Shown: in pieces, positions 9,681 through 20,280 of the stretch
How positions within the stretch are numbered: the first letter of the stretch is position 1
How the letters are laid out: each line of letters opens with the position of its first letter
NCBI GenBank assembly: GCA_918797485.1
Contig: CAKKNE010000002.1
Span: 2,260,501 to 2,324,500, forward strand
DNA from: Pelagomonas calceolata
Taxonomy: Eukaryota > Sar > Pelagophyceae > Pelagomonadales > Pelagomonadaceae
Reading direction: 5' to 3'
DNA length: 64,000 bases
Position numbers and translations under genes: made by a program
Notes under the pieces: generated by a model
Told to the model about the DNA's origin: nothing
The model's database searches: none
What the model saw: the letters and a program-made list of their open reading frames with translations, nothing else

Positions 9681-12050
9681 ATGGACGCCTGGGAGGCCTA
9701 CGCCGTCGACGCGGCGGAGGAGCAGGGTGACCAACCCGCCGAGGACGCCATCAGCAAAGGGCTGGAGTCGTTGGCGGACTCGGCGAGCCAGTGGCTGGCG
9801 CCGGGCGTCGAAAAGGCTGCTGCGGCGGCCGACGGCCTGCGGCAAAAGGGCCTCGAGGCGGCGAACCAGGGCCTCGCGGCGGCCAAGGACCGGGCGAAGT
9901 TGTTTGACCTGAACGCGTTGCAGGCGAACGACCCGCTCTTCGCGGCCGGCGAGCAGCCCGCGGCGCCGGCCGCCGAGCCCGACGCCGCGCCGACGACGAA
10001 CGACGACGCGCACGCGCGCGAGCTCGCCCGCGTCAAGGAGCAGTCGCTGCGCGACGCGCGGCGCGTCGAGGGCGAGCAGCTCCGCGAGAATCGGAAGCTC
10101 TCGCAACGCCTCGCGGAGCTCCAGCGCGCGATGGAGGAGGCGACCGCGCGGGCCGCCTCGTCGGACCGCGCGGTGGCGGAATTGCGGGAAAGCGAGCGCC
10201 GCGCGGCGGGCGACGCGCGGCGCTTCCGCGAGGAGGCCGAGGCGCTGCGGGAGGCGCAGCGCGACGCCGCCGAGGCGCTCGCGGGCGCGCGGGACGCGGC
10301 GCGGCGGGCCGACGACCGGGCGGCGCAGGCCCTGGCGGACGCGGAGCGGGCGCAGCGCGAGCTGCGCCGGACGGCGTCGCGGACCGAGGCGCTGGCCGAG
10401 GGCCGCGAGGACCTCGCCGGGGCCGTCGAGCGGTCGCGGGACGAGGCGGCGCGCGCGTCGGCCGCGGCGCTGCGCCACCGCGACGACCTGGCGGCCGCGC
10501 ACGGCGAGGTGGCGCGCCTCCTCCACCGCGTCGAGGCCGAGGCGCGGGCGCGGCGGGACGCCGAGGACAAGCTGCGGCGGCTCGCGCACAAAAAGGCGCC
10601 CGTCGCCGCGGCGGCGCCGCCGCCGCCGCCGGCGCCCGTCGTCGTGCAAGAGGACGACGGCCAGGTCCGCGCGCTGCGCGAGGAGCTCGCCGCCGCGCGG
10701 GCCAAGGCGGCGCGCGCCGAGCAGCGCGAGGCCGACGGCCAGCGCCGCATGCGCGTGCTCGAGGCCGCGGCGTCCAAGGCGCGCGCCGAGGCGGCGGCGG
10801 CCGACTCGGAGGCGCGCCGCTACCGCGACGGCGACTCCGATCTGAGGAGACGGTGCGAGGCGGCCGAGCGCGCGGCGACGCGCGCGACGGCGGCGCGCGA
10901 GGAGGCGCTGGCCGAGGTCGACGCGCGCGTCGACGCGGCCAAGCTCGCCGGCGAGCGCATCGCGAACGCCGCGAAGCGCCAGGTCGCGGCGCTGGACAAG
11001 GCGCTGTCGGGCCGCGACGCGCTCGTCGCGTGCACCGAGGCGCGGGGCGCGATGGCCCTCCGCGACAAAACCAGGGAGCTCGCGGACGCGAAGCGCGCCT
11101 TGGGCGTCGCGGAGTCGCGGACCCAGGCCGCGCGCCGGTCCAAGGCGTTCCTCTTCGGCGGCGCCGTGCGCGACGAGCTCGCGCGCCTCCAGCGGCAGAA
11201 CGACCGGCTCCGCGAGGAGGTTCTTGCCGGCGGCGGCGAGCGGGACGAGGACGCGGCGCCGCCGCCTCCGGCCAAGAAGGCGCCGCCCGCGGCGCGGCCC
11301 AGCAACGACACCTTCGACGCGAAGACGCGCGCGACGTACGTCGCGCTCGCCGTGTCGCAGCTCTGCGCGGCCGCGGGCGCCGGCGAGGAGTCGCGCGCCG
11401 CGACGGTGGCGCCCGTTCTACGCGAACTCCTGAAGCAGCCGCACAACGCGGTCAAGCACTGGCTCGCGTTCCTGGAGCGGGACGCCGAGGCCGCGGCGGC
11501 GACGTGCGCCGCGCTCGACTTGTTGCGGGACGCGCTGGACGAGGGCGCGGAGCGCGAGCGGTCCGCGGCGTCGCTCGGCGCGCAGCGGGCGCTCTTGCGG
11601 TACGACGCGCGCCTCGCGGCGGCCGCCGTGCTGTCGGCGGCGCGCGACAACGCCGCGCGCGCGCGCGAGGACACGCGCACGCGCGCCGCGGCGCAGCGCA
11701 TGTGCGCCGCGGCCGAGGCCGCCGTCGCCGACGCCGTCAAAAGGGTTGAAGCCGCGGACAACGCGCGGGACAACGCCGTCCAGGAGGCGGCCGAGCTCCA
11801 GCGCGCGGTCGCCGAGTCCGGCACGTCCGTGGAATTCGCCCACGCGCGCGCGGCCTGCGTCGCCGTGTTGCGGAGCGGCCGCGGCTCGGCCGCGTACAAC
11901 AAGCTGCTGCCGCTGCTGCGCGGCTTCCTACGCGTGCCGCACGCGGTCGTCGAGGACAACGTCCTCGCGCTGCTCGGGACGGGGTCGGGCGCGGACTTCG
12001 TCGAGGCGCTGACGGCGCCGCCGCCGGCGAAGGAGAGGGCTCCGTCGTAA
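9681..12050 (+). CDS. Long coiled-coil protein, golgin-like
   Basis: 789 residues, dominated by Ala/Arg/Glu-rich heptads from about 100 to 520 and again from 640 to 710, so a long coiled coil. The N-terminus is a short amphipathic region, as in some golgins. Two C-terminal helical segments, around 560-600 (with VAPVLRELLKQP) and 715-760 (VEFAHARAACVAVL, then LLPLLRGFLRVP), have the spacing of hydrophobics seen in GRIP-type Golgi-targeting domains, but the match is weak. A role as a Golgi tether is inference. It could instead be any coiled-coil cytoskeletal protein. Confidence 0.65.
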   Translation: MDAWEAYAVDAAEEQGDQPAEDAISKGLESLADSASQWLAPGVEKAAAAADGLRQKGLEAANQGLAAAKDRAKLFDLNALQANDPLFAAGEQPAAPAAEPDAAPTTNDDAHARELARVKEQSLRDARRVEGEQLRENRKLSQRLAELQRAMEEATARAASSDRAVAELRESERRAAGDARRFREEAEALREAQRDAAEALAGARDAARRADDRAAQALADAERAQRELRRTASRTEALAEGREDLAGAVERSRDEAARASAAALRHRDDLAAAHGEVARLLHRVEAEARARRDAEDKLRRLAHKKAPVAAAAPPPPPAPVVVQEDDGQVRALREELAAARAKAARAEQREADGQRRMRVLEAAASKARAEAAAADSEARRYRDGDSDLRRRCEAAERAATRATAAREEALAEVDARVDAAKLAGERIANAAKRQVAALDKALSGRDALVACTEARGAMALRDKTRELADAKRALGVAESRTQAARRSKAFLFGGAVRDELARLQRQNDRLREEVLAGGGERDEDAAPPPPAKKAPPAARPSNDTFDAKTRATYVALAVSQLCAAAGAGEESRAATVAPVLRELLKQPHNAVKHWLAFLERDAEAAAATCAALDLLRDALDEGAERERSAASLGAQRALLRYDARLAAAAVLSAARDNAARAREDTRTRAAAQRMCAAAEAAVADAVKRVEAADNARDNAVQEAAELQRAVAESGTSVEFAHARAACVAVLRSGRGSAAYNKLLPLLRGFLRVPHAVVEDNVLALLGTGSGADFVEALTAPPPAKERAPS

Positions 12051-12626
12051 GGGTTTGTGTTGGCTTTTCTTTCTTTCTCCCGCGTTATGATGCGAGTGAG
12101 CTTCGCTTTTCGTCATCGTTTTTACTAGCGGCTGTCCCCCTGTTGTTCGCGCCGCGCGAAGCTCAGGTTGAAAAAAACCCATGATTGAACGACCTGCCGC
12201 TCGAGGAGAACGTAGGAGGGCTTCTTGTAGTCTTGATCGATGATGGCACAACCGGGGGGGGAGGATGGCGCCGACTCTTGCCGGACTGACTCTAAAGGCA
12301 TCGCCCCCGGCTCCTCAGTGCACAGCGCGCCACAGCAAGTTTGCTGGCGTACAGACTTTTATCGACGTTTACCTGAAGCCTGCGTAAAAAGCGCGCTGCT
12401 GAACGATTGCGTCAAATATCGCTGTGGCCAAATAAGAGCCAGCTCCCATCTTGGCTCCGTTTTCGTCATGGGGAGCTTAGAAAATCCTTCTGTGACGCTC
12501 GATGATGGCAGGGACTGCCTGAGGTGCGCTTCGGCGTCCGTTGCAACGGTTTCGTCCGAAGTCGTTTCCCGCTGGTTCCGCGCTCGAGCCAAAAAAAATA
12601 ATTCTCTCCGAATAACCCACAGGCTC

Positions 12627-13391
12627 ATGGTCCTCGACTACGACGACACGCTCTGCCCGTCGTCGTGGATCTCGGCGGCGCCCGAGCGCGTGCACGCGGC
12701 GACGGACGCCGACGCCGAGTGCCTCCGGCGCTTGGAGGACGGCATCGAAGCCCTGCTGCAGCGCGCCGAGGCGCTGAACTGCAAGGTCGTGATTATCACG
12801 AACGCCGACGAGGACTGGGTCCGCTTCTCGTCGCAGCAGTTCCTGCCGCGCATCGTGCCGCTGCTCCAGAACCTGCGGGTCGTGTCGGCGCGGCGCTACG
12901 AGCACCTGTACCCGGGCCGGAGCGTCTGCTGGAAGGCCGCGGCTTTTACGCACGTGGCCAAGGCCTTCTTCCACGGCGAGGACCCGAGCGGCACGCGGCC
13001 GCGCGAGATCGTGTCCATCGGCGACTCGAACGACGAGCGCCTGGCCGTGCGCGCGGCGGCGGCGCCCCTGGACGCGACGGCGAAGGCCATTAAGTTGGTC
13101 GACGCGCCGTCGCTCGACACCGTCGCGTGCCAGCTCGTCGCCGTGACGGCCGCTCTCCCTTTCCTCGCGGCGGCGAAGACGTCCGTCGACGTCGACGTGG
13201 CGGCGGTGCTGGCCTACGTGGGCGCGGCGCACCGCGACGACGGGCCCGCGCAGGACGCCGTCCAGCGCGTCTGGAACGACGCCGCGTGGGGGCTCCTGAC
13301 GGCGATCCGCTTCCAGGACGCGAACCCGGCGCCCGTCACCGATGGGACGCCGGGCTCGCCCGTCTCGCCATCGATCACCGCCCAAGCTTAG
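12627..13391 (+). CDS. HAD-superfamily hydrolase
   Basis: Phosphatase-type HAD protein of about 254 residues. The catalytic motif I is VLDYDDTL (Asp nucleophile plus DxD-like second Asp), motif II is VVIITNA, and the C-terminal IV motif is VSIGDSNDERLA, with the Lys (motif III) probably in CWKAAA. The substrate cannot be told. The frame is open upstream to 12240 but that extension is low in GC3, and the CCCACAG just before the ATG looks like a 3' splice site. A short upstream exon is therefore likely and was not found. Confidence 0.75.
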   Translation: MVLDYDDTLCPSSWISAAPERVHAATDADAECLRRLEDGIEALLQRAEALNCKVVIITNADEDWVRFSSQQFLPRIVPLLQNLRVVSARRYEHLYPGRSVCWKAAAFTHVAKAFFHGEDPSGTRPREIVSIGDSNDERLAVRAAAAPLDATAKAIKLVDAPSLDTVACQLVAVTAALPFLAAAKTSVDVDVAAVLAYVGAAHRDDGPAQDAVQRVWNDAAWGLLTAIRFQDANPAPVTDGTPGSPVSPSITAQA

Positions 13392-13564
13392 CTGTGCACT
13401 GTGTGTTTGCTTGGTATCTAACGTTAGTTTATATTTCTCGGCGACGTCTCCCTTCACGTCTCCCTTCGTTTGGAAATTAAGCTCTGAACTTCACTATTCG
13501 GGGGTCAGTCGGAGAGGTCTCTTTTCAAAAGCCATCCGCCTAATACATGTATACTATATTAATG

Positions 13565-13590
13565 TATATACATATATATATATATATATA
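13565..13590. repeat. TA microsatellite
   Basis: Uninterrupted TA repeat except for one CA unit near its start. Confidence 0.9.
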
Positions 13591-13929
13591 CGGATTCCTA
13601 GTGTGTCGATACGCTAGATCACTAGTCTTGCGGCTCGCCAAAATACACCAGCGATTGACGATGCCTTCTACCGTCCAAATGGGACATCATATCAACTCCA
13701 GCCCAGTTTTCATCCACACTCGACGGAACCGGAGCCGACGGCCCGCGCTCGGAGGGCGGGAGAAGAGTTCTACTAGACAACTCTCGCGTTTATGTTCGTT
13801 TCCTTCCGTTTGTTAGTGGTAGAGTCCATCTAGGCCGGATTAGCGCCCACTGAGCTATTTTAGATATTCCGTTAGAGCCTCGCGATTCGTCGTCTTCGCG
13901 ACCCCGTGTTTATGCTCAGACGGGCTCGA

Positions 13930-14302
13930 AGCCTGAACCCGCGAGTATCAGCGACGCCACCATCCAGATGGACCATAACGCCGTTGTTCTATTCACAATC
14001 GACCGACTTGCCCGTTCTCCGCGGACGACGGTGCGTACGCGGGGCACTGGAAAGGCCCCAGACCCGTGAGTTATAGAATAAATTTGCGTTTCAGGCGCTT
14101 CGGTTGTGGGACGGGCCAGATAACCGGGCTGAGCGCCTACTACATTGCTCGAGACCCCACGATGCTCCGCGCGGCTCGGCCAACTCCCGAGCCCACATCT
14201 TGTTAATTTTGGCTTCAGGCTCAGACCTGCGACCATCAGCCCGTGTACCTTCACCATGGACCATGACGCGATCATTTGTTCCATGATCGACCGACTTGCG
14301 CG
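13930..14302. repeat. Pair of diverged direct repeats
   Basis: Segments 13930-14014 and 14218-14302 both read ...ATCAGC...CACCAT...ATGGACCAT...ATCGACCGACTTGC, about 70% alike by eye and about 288 bp apart. A weaker third relative may lie at 13655-13735. Confidence 0.5.
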
Positions 14303-14932
14303 AGGTCCAGATCAAGATGTTCACGTCCCGAGCGTGGTCGGCCCAAAGTACCCTTCTCGTGGTGTAGATGTCCTATACTTGTAGTTGACTATCGTTGGGT
14401 TAGTATGGGGTCCGACGAGACCGCTACGGCGACTACTGGGGGCCCTCGGGTAATTGACGTTTTTGACGGGAACGGGGCGCCATCGGGTCCAAATTGCACA
14501 CTTTTTTCGGGGGCAGATCGGCTCCTGGCGGTCTCTCGGGGTAGGTCTGGTAGAGGGTAGTCGCCTGTCCCGCATACGCCATCGATGCAGCAGCCTAGTG
14601 CTCTCGGGGAGCTCTGGAAGCCATTGCCAAGTAATTCATGCTAAATCTCCGTGGGCTGCTGAGAGAAATCGACCAAAAATGCTTGAAGCGGCGGCGCTCG
14701 CGGTGTAAGCGCTTGCACGTGTATAGTACCGACCCTAGGCGACCCCAGGGAGACCTGTTTGGCAGGGATTGACAGGATTAAACCGGCGCGGCCGCCATGG
14801 TGCGATCGTCAGTCGGAGCCGCGAATTAAAAAATAAATTGTTTTGGACCCCAGTACGTGTCCCATTGATCTCTTTGGACCCGTAGCGAACTGAACGATAC
14901 TCAAACAGCTGCATGTCGATGTGTCGCGTTTG

Positions 14933-14955
14933 CTAGTGTCTTACCGGCCGCTAGC
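14933..14955 (+). promoter_or_regulatory. CTAG-bounded intergenic motif, copy 3
   Basis: CTAGTGTCTTACCGG then CCGCTAGC, close to the consensus, ending 76 bp upstream of the ATG at 15032. Confidence 0.5.
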
Positions 14956-15031
14956 TCGTCCAGCTCCGGGCCGGCAGAGCTGGCGCGCAGTGTAGTAGTG
15001 CTGTCAAGACTGACAGACGTGGAGAGGAGCA

Positions 15032-16266
15032 ATGCGACCGCTCGCGACCATGCTCATGCTGCGCTGCACGGCAGCGCTCGTGCCGAGGGCTCTCCCGCGG
15101 GTGAGCACGCGCCTGCTCTCGACGCAGACGGACGGCGTGACGGGCTGTGTGGAAATCAAATTTACGGCGCGTTCGTCCTGAATCGCCGCGTCGACCTCCA
15201 CGCCATCGACGCGACGCCTGCTCGATAGCGTGGCGGTGTCGGTTCCTCACCGCTCGACGGAGCCAGCGCGGCCATGTCGTCGCCGAGAAATGACTTAGTG
15301 AAGAATTATCGGGTACACCCGACCCACTGGTTGATTTCCACACAGGTGACGGGCACCAAATTCGAGGAACCCGACGAGAAGAAGAACCCCCAGCGCCGGG
15401 GCGGCCACCAGGTCAAGGGCATGAAGGAGGTCGACCCGGAGACGGCGAAGCGCATGGAGGCGGTCCGCGAGCACCAGTCGAACTGCCCGCGCCTGCCCTG
15501 GGCCGACGAGATCCGCACGATGGCGGCGCAGCCGCGCGGCTTCGCGTCGCTCTCGACGGTGTCGTGCGCCGAGGGCATCGAAGGCTTCCCGTCCGGGTCC
15601 GTCGTCGGCTTCGCGACGCTCGACGACGGCACGCCCATCTTTTGTTTTTCGGCTATGAGTGGTCACACGAAGAATCTGCTCGCGGACTCTCGGGCGTCGC
15701 TGACGGTGACGGAGCCGGGCTTCGAAGGGGCAGCGGATGCTCGAGCCGTCTTCACGGGCCGCGTCGTCCCCCTCAAGGCGGAACAGGCCGACGCCGCGCG
15801 CGAGGCCTACATCAAGGCGCACCCGACGGCCTTCTGGGCCCAGTTCGGCGACTTCAAGATGTACGGCATGACGGAGATGCTCGACGTGAGCTTCGTGGGC
15901 GGCTTCGCGCGCGCCGGCGGCGTCACGGTCGACGAATACTTGGAGGCGAGCGTGGACCCGTGCCTGGCCTTCTCCGAGCCGGTCATGGGCCACATGAACG
16001 GCGACCACGGGTCCTCTTTGAAACAGTACGTCGAGGTGCTCGTGGGCTGCGCGCCGGTGAAGAGCGCGCGCATGAAGCGGCTGGACCGGCTGGGCTTCGA
16101 CGTGCGCGTCGAGGACGCGGAGAGCGGCTCGACGGGCGTGCTGCGCGTGCCCTTCGACGAAGAAGTCACGGAGCGGAAGAAGATCAAGGACGCGATCGTG
16201 GCCCTCTCGAAGAAGTGCGCCGCCATCAACCCCGACTGGCGGCCGCACGGCTCCGAGGAGGAGTGA
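15032..16266 (+). CDS. HugZ/DUF2470 family FMN-split-barrel protein
   Basis: Exons 15032-15136 and 15346-16266 (341 residues) after removal of an introner. The first exon encodes an Arg/Leu-rich presequence (MRPLATMLML...RLLSTQ) that suggests an organelle. The body has a pyridoxamine-5'-phosphate-oxidase-like split barrel (about 70-215, with RGFASLST, GSVVGFAT and the heme/FMN-contact region MSGHTKNLLADSRASL). A C-terminal DUF2470 domain with GHMNGDHGSSLKQY follows. This architecture is shared by bacterial HugZ heme oxygenases and by the plastid glutamyl-tRNA-reductase-binding protein of plants. A tetrapyrrole role is likely. The ATG at 15274 seen in the open frame lies inside the introner and is not the start. 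Confidence 0.85.
15137..15345 (+). mobile_element. Introner, 209 bp, in the HugZ-like gene
   Basis: Perfect 8-bp target duplication GTGACGGG (15137-15144 and 15346-15353). TIRs are CTGTGTGGAAATCAA and TTGATTTCCACACAG. Splicing GTGACG...CACAG restores ...TDG|VTGT in phase 0. Orientation R (AAATTT and GGCGCG after the left TIR). Full-length type, used as a reference copy. Confidence 0.95.
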
Positions 16267-16292
16267 TTGCTAAGAATATTTGTATGACAGAC

Positions 16293-17057
16293 CTACGCCC
16301 CACCACTCCTCGCCACCAGCGCGACCGTCGCGACGGCCGCGCCCTTCCGGCCGCCGAACTCGAAGGTCGGGTAGGGCACGCGGTCCCTCTCGACGAATCC
16401 CCGCGCGGTAAATAGGGCGGAGACCTCGTCGGCCGTCGAGTTGCACGTCGTGATCACGAACACGCCGCCCGGCTTCAGCGCCGCGAGCACCGACGCCGCG
16501 TAGCGGTCCACGCTGGCGGTCGCCCCGAGCATGTACGCGTCGAAGGTGCCCTTGTCGAGCACGAGGCCGAACCGCTCCTCCAAATCCTCCAGGCGCGTCG
16601 CGTCGGCGTGGCAGAAGCGGACCTGGCTCAATCCGCGCTTCTGCCCGACGTTGGCCGCGAGCGCGACGGCCACCTCCGAGTAGTCGATGCCCAGGAAGCG
16701 CCCTTCCCGGTTCGCCGCCAGATCCAAAAGGAACACGGCCGAGCCGCAGCCGAGGTCGAGGACGCCGTCCTCCAGAGGACAGTTCTCCGTGACGTACTCC
16801 ATCAGCCGGTCGCCGACGTCATCCGAGAACCAGTCCACGCCCTCGTCGCTCGGGTCGTGCGCGAAGTTGCGCAGCTCGCGCTCGTAGACGCCGTCCCAGT
16901 GCGCGCGCGTGCCGAGCTTCGACTCGAGCGCCGTGACGCCGTCGGCGCGCTCGCCGGCGTCCGTGTCCAGCGCCTCGACGTGCTGTTCCCACGCCTGGCG
17001 GGCGGCGGCCCAGTCGAGCGTTTGCTGCTTGTCGTCGGCGCCGAGTTGTGAGGCCAT
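16293..17057 (-). CDS. EEF1AKMT2: EEF1A lysine methyltransferase 2-like (METTL10/Efm4)
   Basis: Class I SAM methyltransferase of 254 residues. The family hallmark SKLGTRAHWDGVYERELRNF stands near residues 50-70, WF follows in DWFSDDVG, motif I is VLDLGCGSAVFLLDLA (about 100-115), then FLGIDYSEVA, and the post-II loop LVLDKGTFDAYML (about 165-178). These match Efm4/See1/METTL10, which methylates a lysine of translation factor eEF1A in the cytosol. The start is set at the Met of MASQLGADD; the longer open frame upstream is not protein-like. It faces the DUF2470 gene tail to tail, 26 bp apart. Confidence 0.88.
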   Translation of the reverse strand: MASQLGADDKQQTLDWAAARQAWEQHVEALDTDAGERADGVTALESKLGTRAHWDGVYERELRNFAHDPSDEGVDWFSDDVGDRLMEYVTENCPLEDGVLDLGCGSAVFLLDLAANREGRFLGIDYSEVAVALAANVGQKRGLSQVRFCHADATRLEDLEERFGLVLDKGTFDAYMLGATASVDRYAASVLAALKPGGVFVITTCNSTADEVSALFTARGFVERDRVPYPTFEFGGRKGAAVATVALVARSGGA

Positions 17058-17532
17058 ATGGCGCGTTTTTGAGGCGCAGAGCTGGCAATTTGACCTTCCA
17101 AGCGGTGTTGTTGCAACACAGAACGGCTGCTGCGACTTGTACGCGCGATGCACCAATGTGACGCTCAGGGCCCCCCTTTTGCAGCCTAGATAAAAGACAC
17201 TAGACTCAAACCCGCGCAACCCCTTGGACTGCCCATCTGTCTGGTACTCGTCCTAACAGGTACCGCGCCCCGTAGGACTCGAAGACAGCATGGTGCTGCT
17301 GCCACTCAGTAATGACAAGCTCAGTGCAGGGCCAAAAACCGGGCGTCCTGTGCGGCATCGCTGGTGATTCGGACGGCGTCGGCTCAGCATTCATTGTGCT
17401 TGTTGGCGTCGAAGCAGTTGCGAGAGTTTTAACCGACGCCGACCTTCTCAAACCAGACCTCTAAAGCTGCCGTCAGAGTGCAGTGAAAAAACACCCTCGG
17501 CCCGACCGATCGCTGCCGGCGGCGCTGCCAAA
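17058..17532. other. Divergent intergenic region
   Basis: 475 bp between the methyltransferase and the gene at 17533, with one short CTAG-bounded motif (17186-17203). Nothing else seen. Confidence 0.5.
17186..17203 (-). promoter_or_regulatory. CTAG-bounded motif, short variant
   Basis: Reverse strand CTAGTGTCTTTTATCTAG, 129 bp upstream of the methyltransferase start on the same strand. Confidence 0.35.
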
Positions 17533-18862
17533 ATGGCGGCTCACAGAGTGCTCTCCTTGGTAGCACTCCTCGTCGCACCAACCACCGCACTGAGCTACGA
17601 CCCGGCGCGGTCGCTCGCGCCGCTGCACCGCCTGCTCTTGCAGCGCACGGTGCAGACGCAGACGGTCTATCTGACGGACTTCCACGACGAGGCCAAGGCC
17701 CAGTGGCTCGCGAACTACCTGGACCCGCAGGCGCCCATGGACACGGTGCGCATGTCGAACACGGAGTGTTTGCCGCGCTACAACGGTTTGGACGGCTTCC
17801 CGCACGCGACGAACGAAGAGTACCTAAGGACGATGATCCGGAGCGAGCCCATCACCTACGAAGTCCGGTACAAGGTCGGGACCTGGGCCGGCGGCAACCA
17901 GGGCACCGGCGGCGCGGTCGGGCCCTCGGAGGAGCCCGCGGCGGACGAGGCCTTCCGCAAGGGCATGGAGCAGAAGCAGACCTTGGACTTCTGGGGCGGC
18001 TCGAACAACGCCGCCGCCGCGAGCACGCGGCGGAACAACCCGTTCCTCGGCGAGCACACGGCGAAGTACCGCGAGTACGAGGAGACGATCGTGCCCTCGC
18101 GCTTCGCCCAGCTATTGATGACGACGCAGCAGCAGCTCGCCAAGGAGTGGCGGCGGGACCTCTGCGCCATCTACGACGGGTCGCTAATCCTGCCGCGCGA
18201 CCCCGACGCCGACGAGGCGCAGGCCATCGCGGCGGAGCAGTCGCTCTCAGTGCACAAATCAAATTGGCGGGGCGCGCCTCTTCCACGCCATCGACGCGAC
18301 GTCAGCACGACGGCGTGGTGGTGTGGTCTCTCGCCGCTCGTGAACCCGACTCACTGGTTGATTTATGCACAGGTCGCTCTACGCGCGCGTGATTCGCGAC
18401 AAGGCCATGGGCGAGGACCCGGACGAGCTCGGGCGGTTCGCGACGTCTCCGCTGCGGGCCGCGAACCTGGATCTGTGCGAGCGGCTGGCGACGCGCGTGG
18501 CCGCGCGCGAGCTTTGCGTGGACGGCGACCTGTCGCCGGCCCAAGCGCGACGCCTGGAGGAGTGCCTCGAGCGCCTCGAGAGCAGCGAGCCGGCCGAGCC
18601 GGAGGCCGGGCCGACGGACGACATCCACGCGGCGCTCGCCGCGAAGCTTGAAACCATGACGCGCGTCGACGCCTTGGGCGGCCACGCGCGACGCCGCGGC
18701 CTCGCGCGGCGGTGGCTCGAATCGCTCGAGGACGAGGCGCTCGCGGACGTCGTCCGCCGCCGCCGGAACGAGCTCGCGCGGCACTGGGCCGAGTCCGTCG
18801 TGGACGAGGTCGCCGCGACGCACGCGCTGCTGCTCCGGGAGTCGCTCGAGAGCCAACTCTAA
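17533..18862 (+). CDS. Unknown secreted or organellar protein
   Basis: Exons 17533-18239 and 18373-18862 give 398 residues. A clear signal peptide (MAAHRVLSLVALLVAPTTALS) starts it. The middle (40-230) has ordered segments such as TVYLTDFHDEAKAQWLANYL, NTECLPRYNGLDGFPHATNEEYL and a Gly/Asn-rich stretch. The C-terminal half is Arg/Glu/Ala-rich helices. I recognise no family. Without a plastid-type Phe after the signal cleavage site, secretion or the ER is as likely as the plastid. The introner splits the codon for the Ser of QSLYARV. Confidence 0.75.
18240..18372 (+). mobile_element. Introner, 133 bp
   Basis: Perfect target duplication GTCGCTCT (18240-18247 and 18373-18380). The left TIR is the variant CAGTGCACAAATCAA, the right TTGATTTATGCACAG. 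Phase 2, orientation R. Confidence 0.93.
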
Positions 18863-18902
18863 CTTATTATAAATGTTACTAGTATAGACACCATGTGATT
18901 AC

Positions 18903-20280
18903 TCAGGCGGTCACGAACATCTTTTCCAGCTGGAAGGTCCCGTAGATCACGGGCCACATCGCCAGCAGCGGCCACGACGCGAGGAGCGCCTCGCGCGGCA
19001 GCTCGAAGGACAGCTTGTTCTCGTCGAACTGGTCCTCGTTCTCGAGGTCCGCGTTCAGCGACGCGTCCAGCTCGAACTCGCGCGTCAATTCGATCTCGAG
19101 CGTCGGGTCGACGCCGAACGGCTCGACGACCTCGAGCACCTCGGCGTCCTCCTCGAGGCCCCGCTCCGCCAGGCGCGCCTCCTTGTCGTCGTTCGCGACC
19201 TTGGACAGGATCGTGACCCAGACGATCTCCATGACGTCGACCCACAGCAGTTTCAGATCCAACGGCACGAGGTGCGAGAACGAGATGCAGTGCACAAAGG
19301 GCCAGAAGCGCCACGAACTCCGCAGCGCCGGCCACGACGTCGCCTGGACGTCCTTCCAGACCTCGCGCGGGTCCCGCAGCGCAAACGTGCCAATCAGGAA
19401 GGAGTAGCACGCGTTGAGGTAGAGAGACCACACGGTCTGGTCCGCCAGGACCTTGACCCCCGTCCCGTACCAGGCCCCGTCAAAGTCCAAATAAGTCTCC
19501 ATGAAGACCTGTGTGGAAATCAAATTTCGGACGCCCCACGCCATCGAACTACATCTGCTCGTTGATTTCCACACGGATGAAGACCATCCAGTAGTGGCAG
19601 AGCGGGCCGTGGCCCACGAAGCCCGCGGCGCCCGACCGCGCGGACCGCGCCAGGTCGACGGTCTTCAGGGTCCGGCCCTGGTAGACCTGCGACACGAAGT
19701 CGCCCAGCGTGTAGGCGACGCCCGATGTGCAGGCCTTGTAGAAGACGGGGTTCGTCGGCACCAGGGCCTCGTAGCCCCGGATGGAGTCGCCCGGCAGCTT
19801 CGCGAGGAGGTCCACGGACGTCGCGAGGCGGTAGGCCAGCGCGTCCTCCATGGGCCGGTCCTCGGGCAGCGTGTACTTAAAGAGCGCCAGAATGGCCTCG
19901 ACGTCCACGTGGAGCAGCTCGTAGCCGACGCCGATCGCCACGAACGCGAGCACGGCGGCGTTCACGTACGCGATGAGGTTGAGGCGCTGGATCACGGCCA
20001 GCCGGTCCGCGGCGGCCTGGCGCCGCGCGGCCTTCATCTCGCGCTCGTAGGCGGCGTCGTCGTAGTCGACGCCAGTATCCGCGGCCAGCGCCGTCGACGG
20101 CCGGTCGCCGGCCGCGTCTTTCACGGCCGCGAGCACGGGAGTCCTCCTTCTTGCCGTTGGTCGCGCGCGCTGGCACGGCGTTGGGGCGAGGCCGTCCGCG
20201 GCCAGTATTGCGCAGGCGACGAGTACTGTTGTGAGTTTCCGCTTTTGCAGCAGCAGCATCATGCTGACCCACGGCAGCAA
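18903..20280 (-). CDS. Mpv17/PMP22 family membrane protein
   Basis: Exons 20280-19585 and 19508-18903 (433 residues) flank an introner. The start has a hydrophobic signal segment (about 14-29, ending AADG before LAPTP), which could be a plastid bipartite leader. A hydrophobic helix (about 100-125) and the family core follow: PVFYKACTSGVAYTLGDFVSQ, FVGHGPLCHYWMVFMETY, WRFWPFVHCISFSHLVP and LLWVDVMEIVWVTILS. These are the four-helix Mpv17 signatures. The C-terminal extension (about 330-433) is acidic and ends in another hydrophobic stretch, longer than usual for the family (about 200 residues). The channel-like role in inner organelle membranes is family knowledge. Confidence 0.88.
19509..19584 (-). 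mobile_element. Introner, 76 bp, in the Mpv17 gene
   Basis: Perfect target duplication GTCTTCAT (plus-strand ATGAAGAC at 19501-19508 and 19577-19584). It is an internally deleted copy with intact TIRs. Sense orientation F, phase 0, restoring YWM|VFMETY. Confidence 0.95.

Larger units (their letters stand above)
13392..15031. other. Gene-poor region with diverged repeats
   Basis: 1.64 kb with lower GC than anywhere else in the window and no convincing ORF, tRNA or transposon. It holds a TA microsatellite (13565-13590), a pair of diverged direct repeats (13930-14014 and 14218-14302) and, at the far end, a CTAG-bounded motif that belongs to the next gene. Confidence 0.6.

Noticed and set aside
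12240-12626. N-terminal extension of the HAD gene
   Set aside because: Composition is unlike the coding DNA and a CCCACAG acceptor-like site precedes the ATG at 12627; an upstream exon is more likely.
13920-13945. Possible tRNA B-box on the minus strand (GGGTTCAGGCTTCGAGCCC)
   Set aside because: No matching A-box, acceptor stem or anticodon arm can be drawn around it.
15274-15345. Start codon at 15274 for the HugZ-like protein
   Set aside because: That ATG lies within the introner. A perfect target duplication and an upstream exon with a presequence show the true start is 15032.
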